46,304 bases of DNA. Origin: Bryobacter sp. (GTDB lineage: Bacteria > Acidobacteriota > Terriglobia > Bryobacterales > Bryobacteraceae). Shown piece after piece: positions 34,057-42,445 of the stretch; the first letter of the stretch is position 1; the number at the start of each line of letters is the position of its first letter. The notes beneath the pieces were generated by a model. It was not told where the DNA came from and made no database searches. It saw nothing but the letters and a program-made list of their open reading frames with translations. The translations under genes and the position numbers were made by a program. The stretch is taken from the NCBI GenBank assembly GCA_022843605.1, contig JALHNI010000032.1, positions 1-46,304 of the forward strand, in the 5' to 3' direction.

Positions 34057-35782
34057 ACTCGAAGATTTCGCGGGGAGAGCGGTAGAGCCACATTTCGCGG
34101 TCGGGGTGAATCTCAAGCTCGTCCGGGGGGCCTTTGAGGATGTAGAGGCGGCCGCGGGGCGTCTTCCAGCCAAGGGTCTCCGCCGTCAAAAACTTCTTGT
34201 TGGCCACGGCGATGCGGCGGTAGTGCTCCTCCTTGGCTTCGTTTTCGGGGGTGGCGGGATTCGAGTCCCGGCGAGACCAGAACTGTTCGATGAACTTTTC
34301 GCGGTCGGGATCGGACTTGAGTTCGCGGAAGCGCTTCAATTCGTCCGCGGTGATGATGTACACCACATCCTCGTTCAGCCAACGTTCATAGGGCGAGGGG
34401 CGTTCGGCTTGGCTGACGGCTTGCATAGCGGCACGAAGCTGGGCGAGACGGGCGAGGCGGACGGGATGCTCCGGCTGGTAGATGTCAGACGCTTGGCGAA
34501 GCTGGGTTTGGGCCTCACTGAGGCGGTCCAGAGCCTGCTGCGCCTCGGTGCGGGTGAGGCGCTCGGAGGCCTGGGGGGAGAGTTGGCCAGCTCCAGCCTG
34601 TTGCTGGAGACGGGCGGCCGTGTCGGAGCGAAGGGTATCGACCTCCCGATTGAGGCGGGCGATCTCCTGCTGCAGGGCGGTGGTGTCCGGCTGCGCCTCT
34701 TGCGGGGCAGCCAGCGCAGTGGGGACGGCGGCCGATTGCTTGCGGAAAGACCGCCGAACGGCGCGGACCGCTTCGCGGTGCCAGCGATCGACGAGGCGCA
34801 CGAGAGATTCGCTCTCTGCCGGCGCTGCCGACACGGCCGAGGTCCGTGGCGCGGGCGGATCGAAGACGGGAAACAGGAAGGCTCCCGCAAGCAGGAGAGC
34901 GACGACTACCGCGGAAAGCCTGACTTTGAGGGGGCGGTGGGGGTGCCCCAACAGCCTGGCGATCCGGTCACGCAGGTCACCGCCGGTGGCGGCGTTGACC
35001 AGGGTGAAGCTACCGGCGGAGACCTGCTCCAGCGCGAGGAGCGCTTCAGCGTATTCTCGGGGATTGCCGGTAGCCTGGGCGGCCAATTCGTCACAGCAGA
35101 GCTCACGCTCGGCCCGAATTATGCGGGAGACCCACCAGACGGCGGGGTGGTAAAAGAGCAGGGTCTCGACGACGGATTGGAAGAGGTTCACCAGATAGTC
35201 GTGACGGCGGATGTGGGCCAGTTCATGGGCGATGATGGCTTCCAGTTGCGCAGCCGGGAGTTGAGTAAGAAGGCTGGCTGGCAGCAGGATGACGGGCTTG
35301 AGGAAGCCGGCCTGGACAGGCCCGGGGAGACGATGGGAGCTGAGGAAGGTGACCGCGCGCGCGATGCCGAGGCGTTGACGGAGATGAGGCCAGGCGTCAG
35401 GAAGCGGGGCGGCGCCGGAGTGAGTCAGACGGTGCACAGCCCAGGCGGCGAAGACGAGCCGGGCTGCGAGAATCGTCACGCCGATGAACCAGAAGATGGG
35501 CAGCAAGGCGATCCAATTCGTTGGTTCAGATCCGGCGAAGGCGCGAGAAAGGGCATCGCCGGGACCGAGCGGCAGGGCGAGTGGACCGAGTTCGCGAAGG
35601 GCCCCAGGGCGGCTGAGGACGGCATAAGTGACCACAGGGGCTAAGGCCATGAGGGCCAGCAGGAAGCAGCCCGCGGCGTAGCGGACGCGGGGCGTGCGCA
35701 CGACCAGCAGGACCAGCATCATGACGGCGGCGAGGGCAGCGCCCTGCCAGAGGAAGTGAATCAGCGTCCAGCCCAGGGTCAT
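34046..35782 (-). CDS. M56 (BlaR1-like) membrane peptidase with C-terminal GWxTD-like domain
   Basis: 578 residues. Four membrane helices surround an M56 domain with zinc site HELAHIRRHD (His186, His190) and the third ligand in AERELCCDELAA; it thus belongs with BlaR1/MecR1. After a coiled-coil-like stretch (REVDTLRSDTAARLQQQAGA and following) residues about 455-575 match the GWxTD domain: EDVVYIITADELKRF, FWSRRDSNPATPENE, then GWKTPRGRLYILKGPPDELE. The eponymous GWxTD reads GWKTP here. BlaR1's beta-lactam sensor domain is absent, so a different signal is sensed. It overlaps blaI-like by four bases, forming the usual repressor-protease pair. Confidence 0.9.
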   Translation of the reverse strand: MTLGWTLIHFLWQGAALAAVMMLVLLVVRTPRVRYAAGCFLLALMALAPVVTYAVLSRPGALRELGPLALPLGPGDALSRAFAGSEPTNWIALLPIFWFIGVTILAARLVFAAWAVHRLTHSGAAPLPDAWPHLRQRLGIARAVTFLSSHRLPGPVQAGFLKPVILLPASLLTQLPAAQLEAIIAHELAHIRRHDYLVNLFQSVVETLLFYHPAVWWVSRIIRAERELCCDELAAQATGNPREYAEALLALEQVSAGSFTLVNAATGGDLRDRIARLLGHPHRPLKVRLSAVVVALLLAGAFLFPVFDPPAPRTSAVSAAPAESESLVRLVDRWHREAVRAVRRSFRKQSAAVPTALAAPQEAQPDTTALQQEIARLNREVDTLRSDTAARLQQQAGAGQLSPQASERLTRTEAQQALDRLSEAQTQLRQASDIYQPEHPVRLARLAQLRAAMQAVSQAERPSPYERWLNEDVVYIITADELKRFRELKSDPDREKFIEQFWSRRDSNPATPENEAKEEHYRRIAVANKKFLTAETLGWKTPRGRLYILKGPPDELEIHPDREMWLYRSPREIFEFKP

Positions 35783-36189
35783 TGGGATTCTCCATTCTCA
35801 AGCTCGTAGCGGTCCAGCATCTGGCGGATTTCAGCGATCTCGGCCGGGCTGGCACGTTTGGTGGCGAGCGCTTGCTGCACGAGCAGGGCGGCGGAACCAT
35901 CAAAGGCTCGTTCGACGAGATCGCGCAGGAGTTGCGTCCGGGTTTGTTGCTGTTGGAGGCGCGGCCGGTAGCGGTGCGCCCGTTCGGATTCGTCACGGTC
36001 AAGGAGGCCTTTGGTGGCCATGATCTGCATGAGTTTGAGGACGGTGGTGTAGCCCGTGGTTCGGGACTCACTGAGGGCGGCGTGGACGTCGCGCACGGTA
36101 ACGGGCTGGGCCAACCGCCACATGACGTCGAGGATTTCGAGTTCGCCGGCCGTGGGTTTGGGAGGCTTCTTTATGCCAAGCAGAGTCAT
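35779..36189 (-). CDS. BlaI/MecI/CopY family repressor
   Basis: 136 residues from the ATG at 36189; a TTG two codons earlier is possible. The winged-helix start KPTAGELEILDVMWRLAQPV, then TVRDVHAALSESRTTGYTTV (recognition helix) and LKLMQIMATKGLLDRDESER is canonical. Repressors of this type are cut by their M56 partner, which is encoded next with a four-base overlap. Two matching operators overlap its own promoter, so the pair is self-repressing. No beta-lactamase gene is linked, although a transpeptidase-type protein lies 7 kb away. Confidence 0.94.
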   Translation of the reverse strand: MTLLGIKKPPKPTAGELEILDVMWRLAQPVTVRDVHAALSESRTTGYTTVLKLMQIMATKGLLDRDESERAHRYRPRLQQQQTRTQLLRDLVERAFDGSAALLVQQALATKRASPAEIAEIRQMLDRYELENGESQ

Positions 36190-36200
36190 CTGCAACCGAT

Positions 36201-36242
36201 GTTATACGAAGTGTTTCGTAGATGTCAACGAAGATTTTCGTA
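36201..36242 (-). promoter_or_regulatory. Promoter with two BlaI-type operators
   Basis: On the minus strand TTGACA (36223-36228) and TATAAC (36201-36206) are 16 bases apart. Two dyads sit on them: TACGAA-GTGT-TTCGTA at 36205-36220, inside the spacer and touching the -10 box, and ACGAA-GATT-TTCGT at 36228-36241, touching the -35 box. They recur every 22 bases (TTTCGTAGATGT at 36214 and 36236), two helical turns, so repressor dimers would stack on the same face. The ATG at 36189 begins only about five bases after the expected transcription start. Confidence 0.8.
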
Positions 36243-36296
36243 GATGTGGACAACTCAGCGCGGGCTTCGATCCGTTTTCTGAATGAACGGCTCGCG

Positions 36297-36340
36297 GGAA
36301 CAAAAGCAAGCCCCGGGGCGGGTTGGACCCGGCCCGGGGC
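36297..36340 (-). terminator. Intrinsic terminator after the PEP-CTERM gene
   Basis: Arms at 36310-36323 and 36327-36340 (GCCCCGGGGCGGGT against ACCCGGCCCGGGGC, one mismatch) with a three-base loop; on the minus strand the T-rich run TTGCTTTTGTTC follows. It lies 37 bases past the stop of the PEP-CTERM gene and shields the BlaI promoter from read-through. Confidence 0.8.
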
Positions 36341-36376
36341 GGTGGACAGCTTGCGAAGACCAGACTTTGGCGAAGG

Positions 36377-37015
36377 TTACCAGCGCCGGCGGTGCCAGCC
36401 CAGAGCGACAAGACCCGCACCGACGAGAACATACGTGCCTGGCTCCGGAACGCCTGAGTCCGCGCCACCGATCCGCACCTGACTCATATCGCTGCCAAAG
36501 ATGAAGCTGCCGGAAGGCGTGTTGGCATTGTTGCTGAGGACAAGACTGACGGACCGGATGCGGGTGTCGAGGGTGGTTTCGATCCCGAAGAAGTTCTGCC
36601 CGTTGCCGGAGACATCGAAGGCTTGGACAAATGCAGCACCGACCAACGGAGTTACAGTGAACTCCACGGAGCCACTTACATTGACGTCCAGATTGAAAAC
36701 AAGCGTGGAGAAGGAGCCGCCTGGCAGTTGTGGAGCGAGACTGAGAGTAGTAAATGAACCATCGGTTCCTTCGACGCGAGCCTGTCCGCCATTGCCGGTG
36801 AGAGATTCACCAGCGCCGCTGAATTCAATAATGAAACCGGTGTTATTCGTGGCACCTTCGATGACGTTGCCGACGAGAGTAAGCCCCGGGGAGTTAAATA
36901 GTAAGTTTTCGTCACCCGCGAAGTTGGTTGGACCTGAACTGATCAGGATAGCGGCGGGGAGCGGAAGCACTACCGCGGCGAGCGTAGCCAATACGTATCT
37001 GGAAAGTCCTGACAT
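36377..37015 (-). CDS. PEP-CTERM sorting domain protein
   Basis: 212 residues from the ATG at 37015, which has AGGAGG six bases upstream. Signal peptide (MSGLSRYVLATLAAVVLPLPA), a beta-rich secreted middle, and at the C-terminus the PEP-CTERM sorting tail: VPEPGTYVLVGAGLVALGWH then RRRW. Such proteins are exported and processed by exosortase, often with exopolysaccharide. The exosortase gene is not in the window. The body has no enzyme motif that I recognise. Confidence 0.93.
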   Translation of the reverse strand: MSGLSRYVLATLAAVVLPLPAAILISSGPTNFAGDENLLFNSPGLTLVGNVIEGATNNTGFIIEFSGAGESLTGNGGQARVEGTDGSFTTLSLAPQLPGGSFSTLVFNLDVNVSGSVEFTVTPLVGAAFVQAFDVSGNGQNFFGIETTLDTRIRSVSLVLSNNANTPSGSFIFGSDMSQVRIGGADSGVPEPGTYVLVGAGLVALGWHRRRW

Positions 37016-37250
37016 CGACTTCCTCCTTTTTTTATTTCGGGCAGCCCGATTCAATCCTGAGGGTTACCCTCTTGAAGACTACGTTGAGGGCTAGGAGAAG
37101 GGAAGCTTTTGGAGGTGTTCTTCGTACCAGGACCGCGGGAGAACAGTACCGTTACTGGTGGCCGCTTATCTCCGCGTAGCCTTTTATTTGCAGCAGCATA
37201 GGACGGCTGCGGGGATTTGGTTTGGCGATCGAAGGTGTGGAGCACGGGCA

Positions 37251-37680
37251 TTAGTTCTGTAGGTCGTCCAGGGTTGGGGTCGAGGTTTGCACCGCTGGCC
37301 TGTAAGGCTTCGCATTGCATAAGTGCTGGCGGTGTAACTTGGTTTCGTCACGGCGGTGGAGTTGGCTTGTTCGGCATTTGAGAGAAGGCGTGGGCGGCGG
37401 CAGCGGCTTTGTAAGTCGAGTTTCTTTCGGCGATGGCGATTTCGAGGTTTTTGCTTCGGAGGTCCAGGCGCGCGGCTGACGCCACTTACAGAAGACGGCG
37501 TCGGTGATGAGGTCGACTTCAGCGGTGTGGTTGGGTGGGTAAGTGCGCGAGTTGCCGGCGAGCATGCCCTCAAAAGCGGAGCGGTCCTCTACGGCGAGGA
37601 AGCTATGATGGCGGATGGGGGGTCCGGGGGATTTTGGGCGTTGCGGCCGCTGGCGCTACTTTGGGCGGACGAGGGCAGCG
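37251..37680 (-). pseudogene. Remnant of a dispersed small-protein family (tentative)
   Basis: On the minus strand a frame open over about 430 bases reads FLAVEDRSAFEGMLAGN, YPPNHTAEVDLITDAVFCKW and RQPRAWTSEAK. It recalls a family found in many copies in Acidobacteriota and Planctomycetota whose members have PGEDPxEFExLL, ELVxxIAxxxWRLRRAxRxE and later YERRLHRxxxRAL. The last part (LHRRDETKLHRQH) fits but the frame has drifted and no start is clear. The 702 bases between the PEP-CTERM start and the DUF2809 gene hold nothing else that I can support. Confidence 0.4.
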
Positions 37681-37717
37681 AGATTTCAGTTCACGCGATT
37701 TTGGGAGGAGTGCAGGA

Positions 37718-38113
37718 ATGGAGTCCATGAGGCAGGGGGCGACGTCGCGAGGATGGTGGGCCGGATTCGTTCTGGGGATGATTGCTTTGGGGATTTTCTC
37801 AAGGGTGGCGCACACGGGATTCGTGCTGTGGGACAAGTACCTCGGCGATGCGCTGTATGCGGCGATGGTGTACGGGATGTGGCGGCTGTGGGTAGGGACG
37901 GGAGCGGCGGCTAAGGGAGCGACGGCAACGATGGCGGCGCTTGAGGCCTTTCAACTGACGCTGATTCCCGCACGGCTGCTGGGGAGTGACAGTTGGGTGG
38001 TGCGAATGACCGGGCGGCTGATGGGGGTGCAGTTCAGTTGGCTGGATCTGGTGGCGTATGCAGTGGGAATTGGGTGTATCTATGTGGCGGATCGGGCGAG
38101 GGCGTGCCGTTAG
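37718..38113 (+). CDS. DUF2809 family membrane protein
   Basis: 131 residues from the ATG at 37718, which follows GGAGGAGTGCAGGA; a frame from 37535 is longer but its first 61 residues are compositionally noise. Four membrane helices: WWAGFVLGMIALGIFSRVAH, YLGDALYAAMVYGMWRLWVG, TMAALEAFQLTLIPARLLGS, QFSWLDLVAYAVGIGCIYVA. The pattern GIFSR, YxGDxLxxxxVY and ExFQL is DUF2809. Function unknown. Confidence 0.85.
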   Translation: MESMRQGATSRGWWAGFVLGMIALGIFSRVAHTGFVLWDKYLGDALYAAMVYGMWRLWVGTGAAAKGATATMAALEAFQLTLIPARLLGSDSWVVRMTGRLMGVQFSWLDLVAYAVGIGCIYVADRARACR

Positions 38114-38125
38114 GAGACCACTTCA

Positions 38126-38872
38126 CTACTTCCGTTGGGCGACGCCGTCGTGGGTGATGGCAAAGCGATGCGTGACGAGGCGCCGCGGGCGCGGCGGCAG
38201 ATCGCAATGAATTTCAGGAACCGGCGCAAAGGCCGGGGTGCGGAGGCCGACGGAAAACTCACGCCGGGGCCGAATCCAGGTGAGTGGGGTCAAGGTCTGC
38301 GTCTGTCCCCAGCAGAGGTTGCTGTCGAAGGTGTGTGCCTCGAGCAGTTCCTGAATTTTGCCTTGCTCGCGCAGGTCGAGGGCGTACAACATATGCCAGC
38401 GCCCCATTCCGTTGCTGGAAGCCTCTCGCTCACACAACAGGATTTCGCGCCCGTCCGGCCGGAGCAACTTCTGGCAGGACTTGGCCAATAGCCCGCCTTC
38501 GTACCAAAGCGGAATCCAAGTGCCGCCGCGCCGGGTTAAGAGCAGCGTGCCACCGGCCTGGAGGGGAGTCTCCGCAGAAGACTGCCCGGAGACGACCGCG
38601 TCGTCAGACGACTGACCCAGGAAATGGCCATAGACGACGCGGGCCGGCCGAAAGGGGGAACCCGGCCATTGCGGCTTTAGGTGGTCGGGTTGCCGCGTCT
38701 CGCAGAGGAGGGATCGCCGGTTCTCCCAGGCAATTGACTGGCAGACGCCGTCCAGCAGGCGCTGCGCCTCCGGCAAAGTGAGCGCCTTGGTTTCCGACCG
38801 CAGTTTGGGCCGGTAGACGAGCCAATCGGCACCCCATAAGGACATCGCCAGGAAGAGCAGGAGCATGCGCAT
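38126..38872 (-). CDS. Secreted protein of unknown function
   Basis: 248 residues with a signal peptide (MRMLLLFLAMSLWGADW). No family recognised. It has paired segments such as VYGHFLGQSSDDAVVSGQSS, TLLLTRRGGTWIPLWYEGGL and REILLCEREASSNGMGRWHM, a pattern of strands that resembles repeat/propeller blades in which a quantity is reported for each item. Five or more Cys in the mature part suggest disulfides. Convergent with the DUF2809 gene, twelve bases apart. Confidence 0.7.
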   Translation of the reverse strand: MRMLLLFLAMSLWGADWLVYRPKLRSETKALTLPEAQRLLDGVCQSIAWENRRSLLCETRQPDHLKPQWPGSPFRPARVVYGHFLGQSSDDAVVSGQSSAETPLQAGGTLLLTRRGGTWIPLWYEGGLLAKSCQKLLRPDGREILLCEREASSNGMGRWHMLYALDLREQGKIQELLEAHTFDSNLCWGQTQTLTPLTWIRPRREFSVGLRTPAFAPVPEIHCDLPPRPRRLVTHRFAITHDGVAQRK

Positions 38873-39106
38873 CTCCTTGGCAGGCTAGCAGCCCCGGGGC
38901 GGCAAAGAGTGTAAATTGCGTCGGGATCAAGCGGCGATGCCCGCTCAAATCCCGGACCATACAGGGCTTCCCTTCGGGGCTTTTGGTCCCCGCCGAGAAG
39001 GAAACCTTGCACCCACCCGAAACAATGGCGCCCCGAAGGGTGTCTTCAGTGTGACAAGCCCCTCGACGATTGACGCTTGCCATTAGGACAAAGGAGTGAA
39101 TTAATT

Positions 39107-39346
39107 ATGAATCGCACAATGGTTTTCTTACGGATGACGGTGGCTGTAGCGGCCTTGAGCGTAGCCCAAAGCTACGCACAGATGCCTGCGGACCAGGCTC
39201 GAACTGACACCACGACCGCGCAATATCGGACTGACGACGGCACGAATTGGAGTTGGCTGGGACTGATCGGTCTCGTCGGTCTGGCAGGATTGGTTCGCAA
39301 TCGCCAGAATGATCGACTCGACATTCCCAGTACGAGCCGATCGTAA
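39107..39346 (+). CDS. Small secreted protein with WGxxGxxG-type C-terminus
   Basis: 79 residues from the ATG at 39107 with AAAGGAG upstream. A signal peptide (VFLRMTVAVAALSVAQSYAQ) is followed by a short Thr/Asp-rich stretch and a C-terminal hydrophobic segment WSWLGLIGLVGLAGLVRNR. That matches the WGxxGxxG-type C-terminal signal (Trp, then Gly every third residue, then Arg), with WL for WG. Proteins with such tails are thought to be sorting substrates. Mature length is about 35 residues, so it may act as a surface peptide. Confidence 0.75.
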   Translation: MNRTMVFLRMTVAVAALSVAQSYAQMPADQARTDTTTAQYRTDDGTNWSWLGLIGLVGLAGLVRNRQNDRLDIPSTSRS

Positions 39347-39372
39347 GACCTGCCGACGCCCCAGACGCCCTT

Positions 39373-40680
39373 CTAGCGGGGGCGACGGCGGGGGCGGGGG
39401 GTGGTCCCGGTGGTGGACGGCTTGGGCTGGTGAACCGGCTCACTGACCGGTACGGGGATCGGAGCCTTGGCCGCCATGCTCTTCGGCGTACCCGTCACCG
39501 GCAGTTTGCTGTTCATCTCATCCAGGAACGCCTGCACATCGGGCACGAGGCCGATCGGCCTCGGCAATGGCGGCAACTCGCAATATTGGACCTTCATTCC
39601 CAAAGCGCGCTCATAGCTGCGCACGTCGGAGCGTTGGAACGGAGTGACAAAGGTCCACGAGGCGCCCCGTGAGTTGGCCCGACCCGTTCGACCCACGCGG
39701 TGGACAAAGTTTTCCGGTTCCTGGGGCAAATCGTAGTTCACAACGTGGGCAATGTCATCCACATGAATCCCACGCGCGGCCACGTCAGTGGCGACCAGGA
39801 TCCGGTGAACCCCGTCCTTGAAGCCCTGCAGCGCGGCGTTCCGCTGGCTTTGGGAGCGGTCGCCATGGATCGAGGCCACTTGGTGGCCCTCTCTCTCCAG
39901 AAATCTGCTCAACCGTTCGGCACCCTCTTTAGTGGCCACGAAGACGAGGAAAGAGCCCTCCTCTTTCTTGAGCAAATACTCGAGGAGATTGAATTTGGAG
40001 CCCAGCGGGACTTCGTAGCAGTAGAAATCGATCTGAGAGGCCGTTTGGGCGGACGCTTCCACGGCAATCCTTACCGGATTGCGCACGTAGCTGGCCACGA
40101 GACCCGCCACGGATGACTCCATCGTCGCCGAGAAAAGCATGGTGTGCCGTTTCGCCGGAAGCTTTTCGAGGATCAGGCGCAGGTCAGGCAGAAAGCCCAT
40201 ATCGAGCATGCGGTCGGCCTCGTCAAGAACGACGGTGGCAGTGCGGGAAAGGTCGATCAGCCGCCGTTTCAGATAGTCACAGAGACGGCCGGGCGTCGCG
40301 ATCACCACTTCCGCTCCCGCCTGAATATCGCGCAACTGGTTGGTCTCGCTCATGCCGCCCACCACCACGGCCGTACGGATCCGCATCCCGTGGGCGAGTT
40401 GCCGGAAGGCCTCATCGATCTGAATGGCCAGTTCGCGGGTGGGGCTGAGGATGAGGACTTTGATGGTCTTGGTGCGGGGAACGGCGGCAAGCGCTTCAAT
40501 CACCGGAATCGCAAACGCCAGCGTCTTGCCGGTACCGGTCTGCGCGGTGGCGACTACGTCACGGCCTTCGAGGAGTGGCGGTATCGCCTGGGCCTGAACC
40601 GGCGTCGGCGTCACGAATTGGTTCTTTTCAAGATTCTTCCGCAAGGCGGAACAGACATTAAGTTCGGAAAAGTGCTGCAT
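39373..40680 (-). CDS. rhlE: DEAD-box RNA helicase RhlE-like
   Basis: 435 residues. Q-motif FVTPTPVQAQAIP, motif I AQTGTGKT (Lys52), motif II VLDEADRMLDMGF (Asp153-Asp156), motif III FSATM, and C-terminal motifs HGDRSQSQRNAALQGFKDG, VATDVAARGIHV and HRVGRTGR. The last 50 residues are a Pro/Lys/Arg-rich tail (RPRRRPR end) that likely aids RNA binding. It remodels RNA during ribosome assembly or turnover. Convergent with the WGxxGxxG gene. Confidence 0.95.
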   Translation of the reverse strand: MQHFSELNVCSALRKNLEKNQFVTPTPVQAQAIPPLLEGRDVVATAQTGTGKTLAFAIPVIEALAAVPRTKTIKVLILSPTRELAIQIDEAFRQLAHGMRIRTAVVVGGMSETNQLRDIQAGAEVVIATPGRLCDYLKRRLIDLSRTATVVLDEADRMLDMGFLPDLRLILEKLPAKRHTMLFSATMESSVAGLVASYVRNPVRIAVEASAQTASQIDFYCYEVPLGSKFNLLEYLLKKEEGSFLVFVATKEGAERLSRFLEREGHQVASIHGDRSQSQRNAALQGFKDGVHRILVATDVAARGIHVDDIAHVVNYDLPQEPENFVHRVGRTGRANSRGASWTFVTPFQRSDVRSYERALGMKVQYCELPPLPRPIGLVPDVQAFLDEMNSKLPVTGTPKSMAAKAPIPVPVSEPVHQPKPSTTGTTPRPRRRPR

Positions 40681-40793
40681 CGACTGGATTCGGTTCTCTT
40701 ACACCGCGAACCGCAACGACCCTGTCCTTTAGGATAGCAGTGTGAACAAAGGGATTGAGGGGGACTGTATTTGCCCCTTTTCCCCTTGATCCC

Positions 40794-41129
40794 TTAGCAG
40801 GCTACTGAAAAACGCTTTCGGTCTGATATGAGACCGACCGGGAGGTCGGTCCTACCATCGCGGTTTTTGCGGCCCACGAACTCCTGATGGACCTGTTGGT
40901 AGGCGGCGAGGGCGGCTTGAAGGGCGTCGGGGAAGTCGCCGATGGCCTGGAGGATGCGGGAGTGAAAGATGGGCCAGATCTCGATGTCGCCGGGGATGTA
41001 AAACGGATCGTCGGCTCGAACGAGGTGGATTTCGTAGGAGCCATCGGGATGTTCGCGCCGGGGACGCGCGTAGCGGGAACTGGCGGATTCAGGGCACAAG
41101 GGCGGTAGAGCGGTGGGTAGATTGAGCAT
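40794..41129 (-). CDS. Small orphan protein, family of two in this window
   Basis: 111 residues; family unknown. The centre (HPDGSYEIHLVRADDPFYIP, then GDIEIWPIFHSRILQAIGDF, PDALQAALAAYQQVHQEFVG) resembles a broken copy 0.4 kb away, so it is a real family. The last 25 residues, DLPVGLISDRKRFSVAC, are encoded by a hairpin-bearing repeat and probably replaced the native end. No strong ribosome binding site precedes the ATG. A shadow frame of 157 codons covers the same stretch. Confidence 0.55.
   Translation of the reverse strand: MLNLPTALPPLCPESASSRYARPRREHPDGSYEIHLVRADDPFYIPGDIEIWPIFHSRILQAIGDFPDALQAALAAYQQVHQEFVGRKNRDGRTDLPVGLISDRKRFSVAC
40832..40851. repeat. Short palindrome inside the end of the orphan gene
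   Basis: GACCGACC (40832-40839), loop GGGA, GGTCGGTC (40844-40851) is a perfect 8-bp hairpin. Its G/C-rich, palindromic form and its position at the 3' end of a gene are typical of small dispersed extragenic repeats. Only one copy is in the window. Confidence 0.55.
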
Positions 41130-41504
41130 GTCGGTTTATCCGATTCGACTTTAGCCCACGAAGAGAAGCGGATTGGCGGATGGGCGCGGTAAGAGGTTGA
41201 ACGGGAGGGAGATTGAGGCGCGCGATTGCAGTGAATGGGGTCCGGCGGCGAATCGCGATCGGGGGGAGGGGTCACCTTTGCGGTTGGGCCGAATGCGTCG
41301 GATTTCTGCTTCGTTATGATCGGTTACGGGAATTCGCGTCGGAGATCGGGAGATGAGGGTCTTTGACCCCGAACGCTGACCCCGAACCGCTGGGCGGAAT
41401 TGCGGGGTTTCGCCGGGTTTTCCTGGGATTTTCTCAGGTTCCGTTGGGGCACTTGTCCTTTTGAATCAAGCAAATGCTCAGGTTCGTTTTCGGAAAAAGC
41501 TTTC

Positions 41505-41840
41505 TCAGGTTGGGCTGCGGATGGGGCGGTCCGGGTAGGCGAGGGAGACGGGATCGGGATTGCTCGAACCGCGATACTCATCGAGGCCGGCGTGGACCGC
41601 GGCGATGACCGCGCGATGCGGCTTCCGGGAAGAATTTGAGCGCGCTTTGGATCGCGTGGTTGATGATCGGCCAGAGTTCTTCCTCTTTGGGCGCGTAGGT
41701 GGGAGCGACCGGTACGAGAATGACTTGATGGTCCGCCGGGTTGCAGCGCCAGCCGTTCCCGGGCAATGGAGGCCGGAATCGAAGCCGCGTCGAGGAATCA
41801 GTCGTAGTCGATATCGCGGTAAGTCTGCACGGAATCCTCC
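41505..41840 (-). pseudogene. Frameshifted paralogue of the 40794-41129 gene
   Basis: One minus-strand frame (to 41578) reads NPADHQVILVPVAPTYAPKE, EELWPIINHAIQSALKFFPE; past about 41620 the similarity continues in the frame ending at 41505 as HRAVIAAVHAGLDEYRGSSN. Placed against the intact gene, the shared skeleton is a charged strand, a Pro, an E-x-WPI-x-x-x-I-x-x-A helix, FPx(A/E)A and a helical AAxxxxxxEF/EY. One or two bases changed near 41620 would separate the frames. The 375 bases between 41130 and 41504 and the stretch to 42082 hold no other gene I can support, only short GACCCCGA-type repeats. Confidence 0.55.
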
Positions 41841-42082
41841 GAGGATGAGAGTAACATCGGCTTCCTCATACTCGGGAGAGATGTGGCAAGTAAGTGGCGT
41901 GGAATGTGCGTGGTGGGAAATTTCGATGGGTTGTAATCGGCAGAAGCGGTGCCATGGAGTTTTGGATCCCGAACGCTGACCCCGAACGCTCATCTCTCAC
42001 CGTTTGTCCCGCACGTAAACGGGGCACATTTTCGCGAACTGGGTTCCGGGATACCAGAGGATGGCAGCAGTTGGGGCGAGTC

Positions 42083-42445
42083 TTACCGCAGGGGCTGAAC
42101 GGCCTTGGGGGGCGGAAAGATCGCCAAGCCGTCATCGACGGCGGCCAGTTCGTCGGGCGGCAGTTCGCCGACCCAGCGCCGGACTCGTCGTTTGTCGATG
42201 GAACGCAAATGGTCGATCAGAGCGTAGGAAGTTTTGGAAAGTCCACTTCTGCCGGCCGCCAGGGCAGGATACAGCAGACCCTGGCCCGGCGTACCGGTGA
42301 CGGGCACGACACAAACCAGGGGAAAGCGCTGGTCTTGGATCACGTCCGGATCGCTCACGACGATGCAGGGCCGGACGCCTTGTTGCTCCCGTCCAACGGT
42401 GGGATCGAGTTCCACCACGACGAGCGCACCTTGACCGACGGTCAT
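42083..42445 (-). CDS. PemK/MazF family mRNA interferase toxin
   Basis: 120 residues from the ATG at 42445: LVVVELDPTVGREQQGVRPC, IVVSDPDVI, PLVCVVPVTGTPGQGLLYPA, SYALIDHLRSIDKRRVRRWV. It has the MazF beta-barrel hallmarks: LDPTxGxEQxGxRP with its Arg, VSxD, and VPxT with the catalytic Thr, so the toxin looks intact. It would cut mRNA at short sites. The ATG overlaps the end of the antitoxin frame (ATGA), but that antitoxin is broken. The open frame runs on upstream to 42661 only because the antitoxin is frameshifted; those 72 residues are not part of the toxin. Confidence 0.92.
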   Translation of the reverse strand: MTVGQGALVVVELDPTVGREQQGVRPCIVVSDPDVIQDQRFPLVCVVPVTGTPGQGLLYPALAAGRSGLSKTSYALIDHLRSIDKRRVRRWVGELPPDELAAVDDGLAIFPPPKAVQPLR

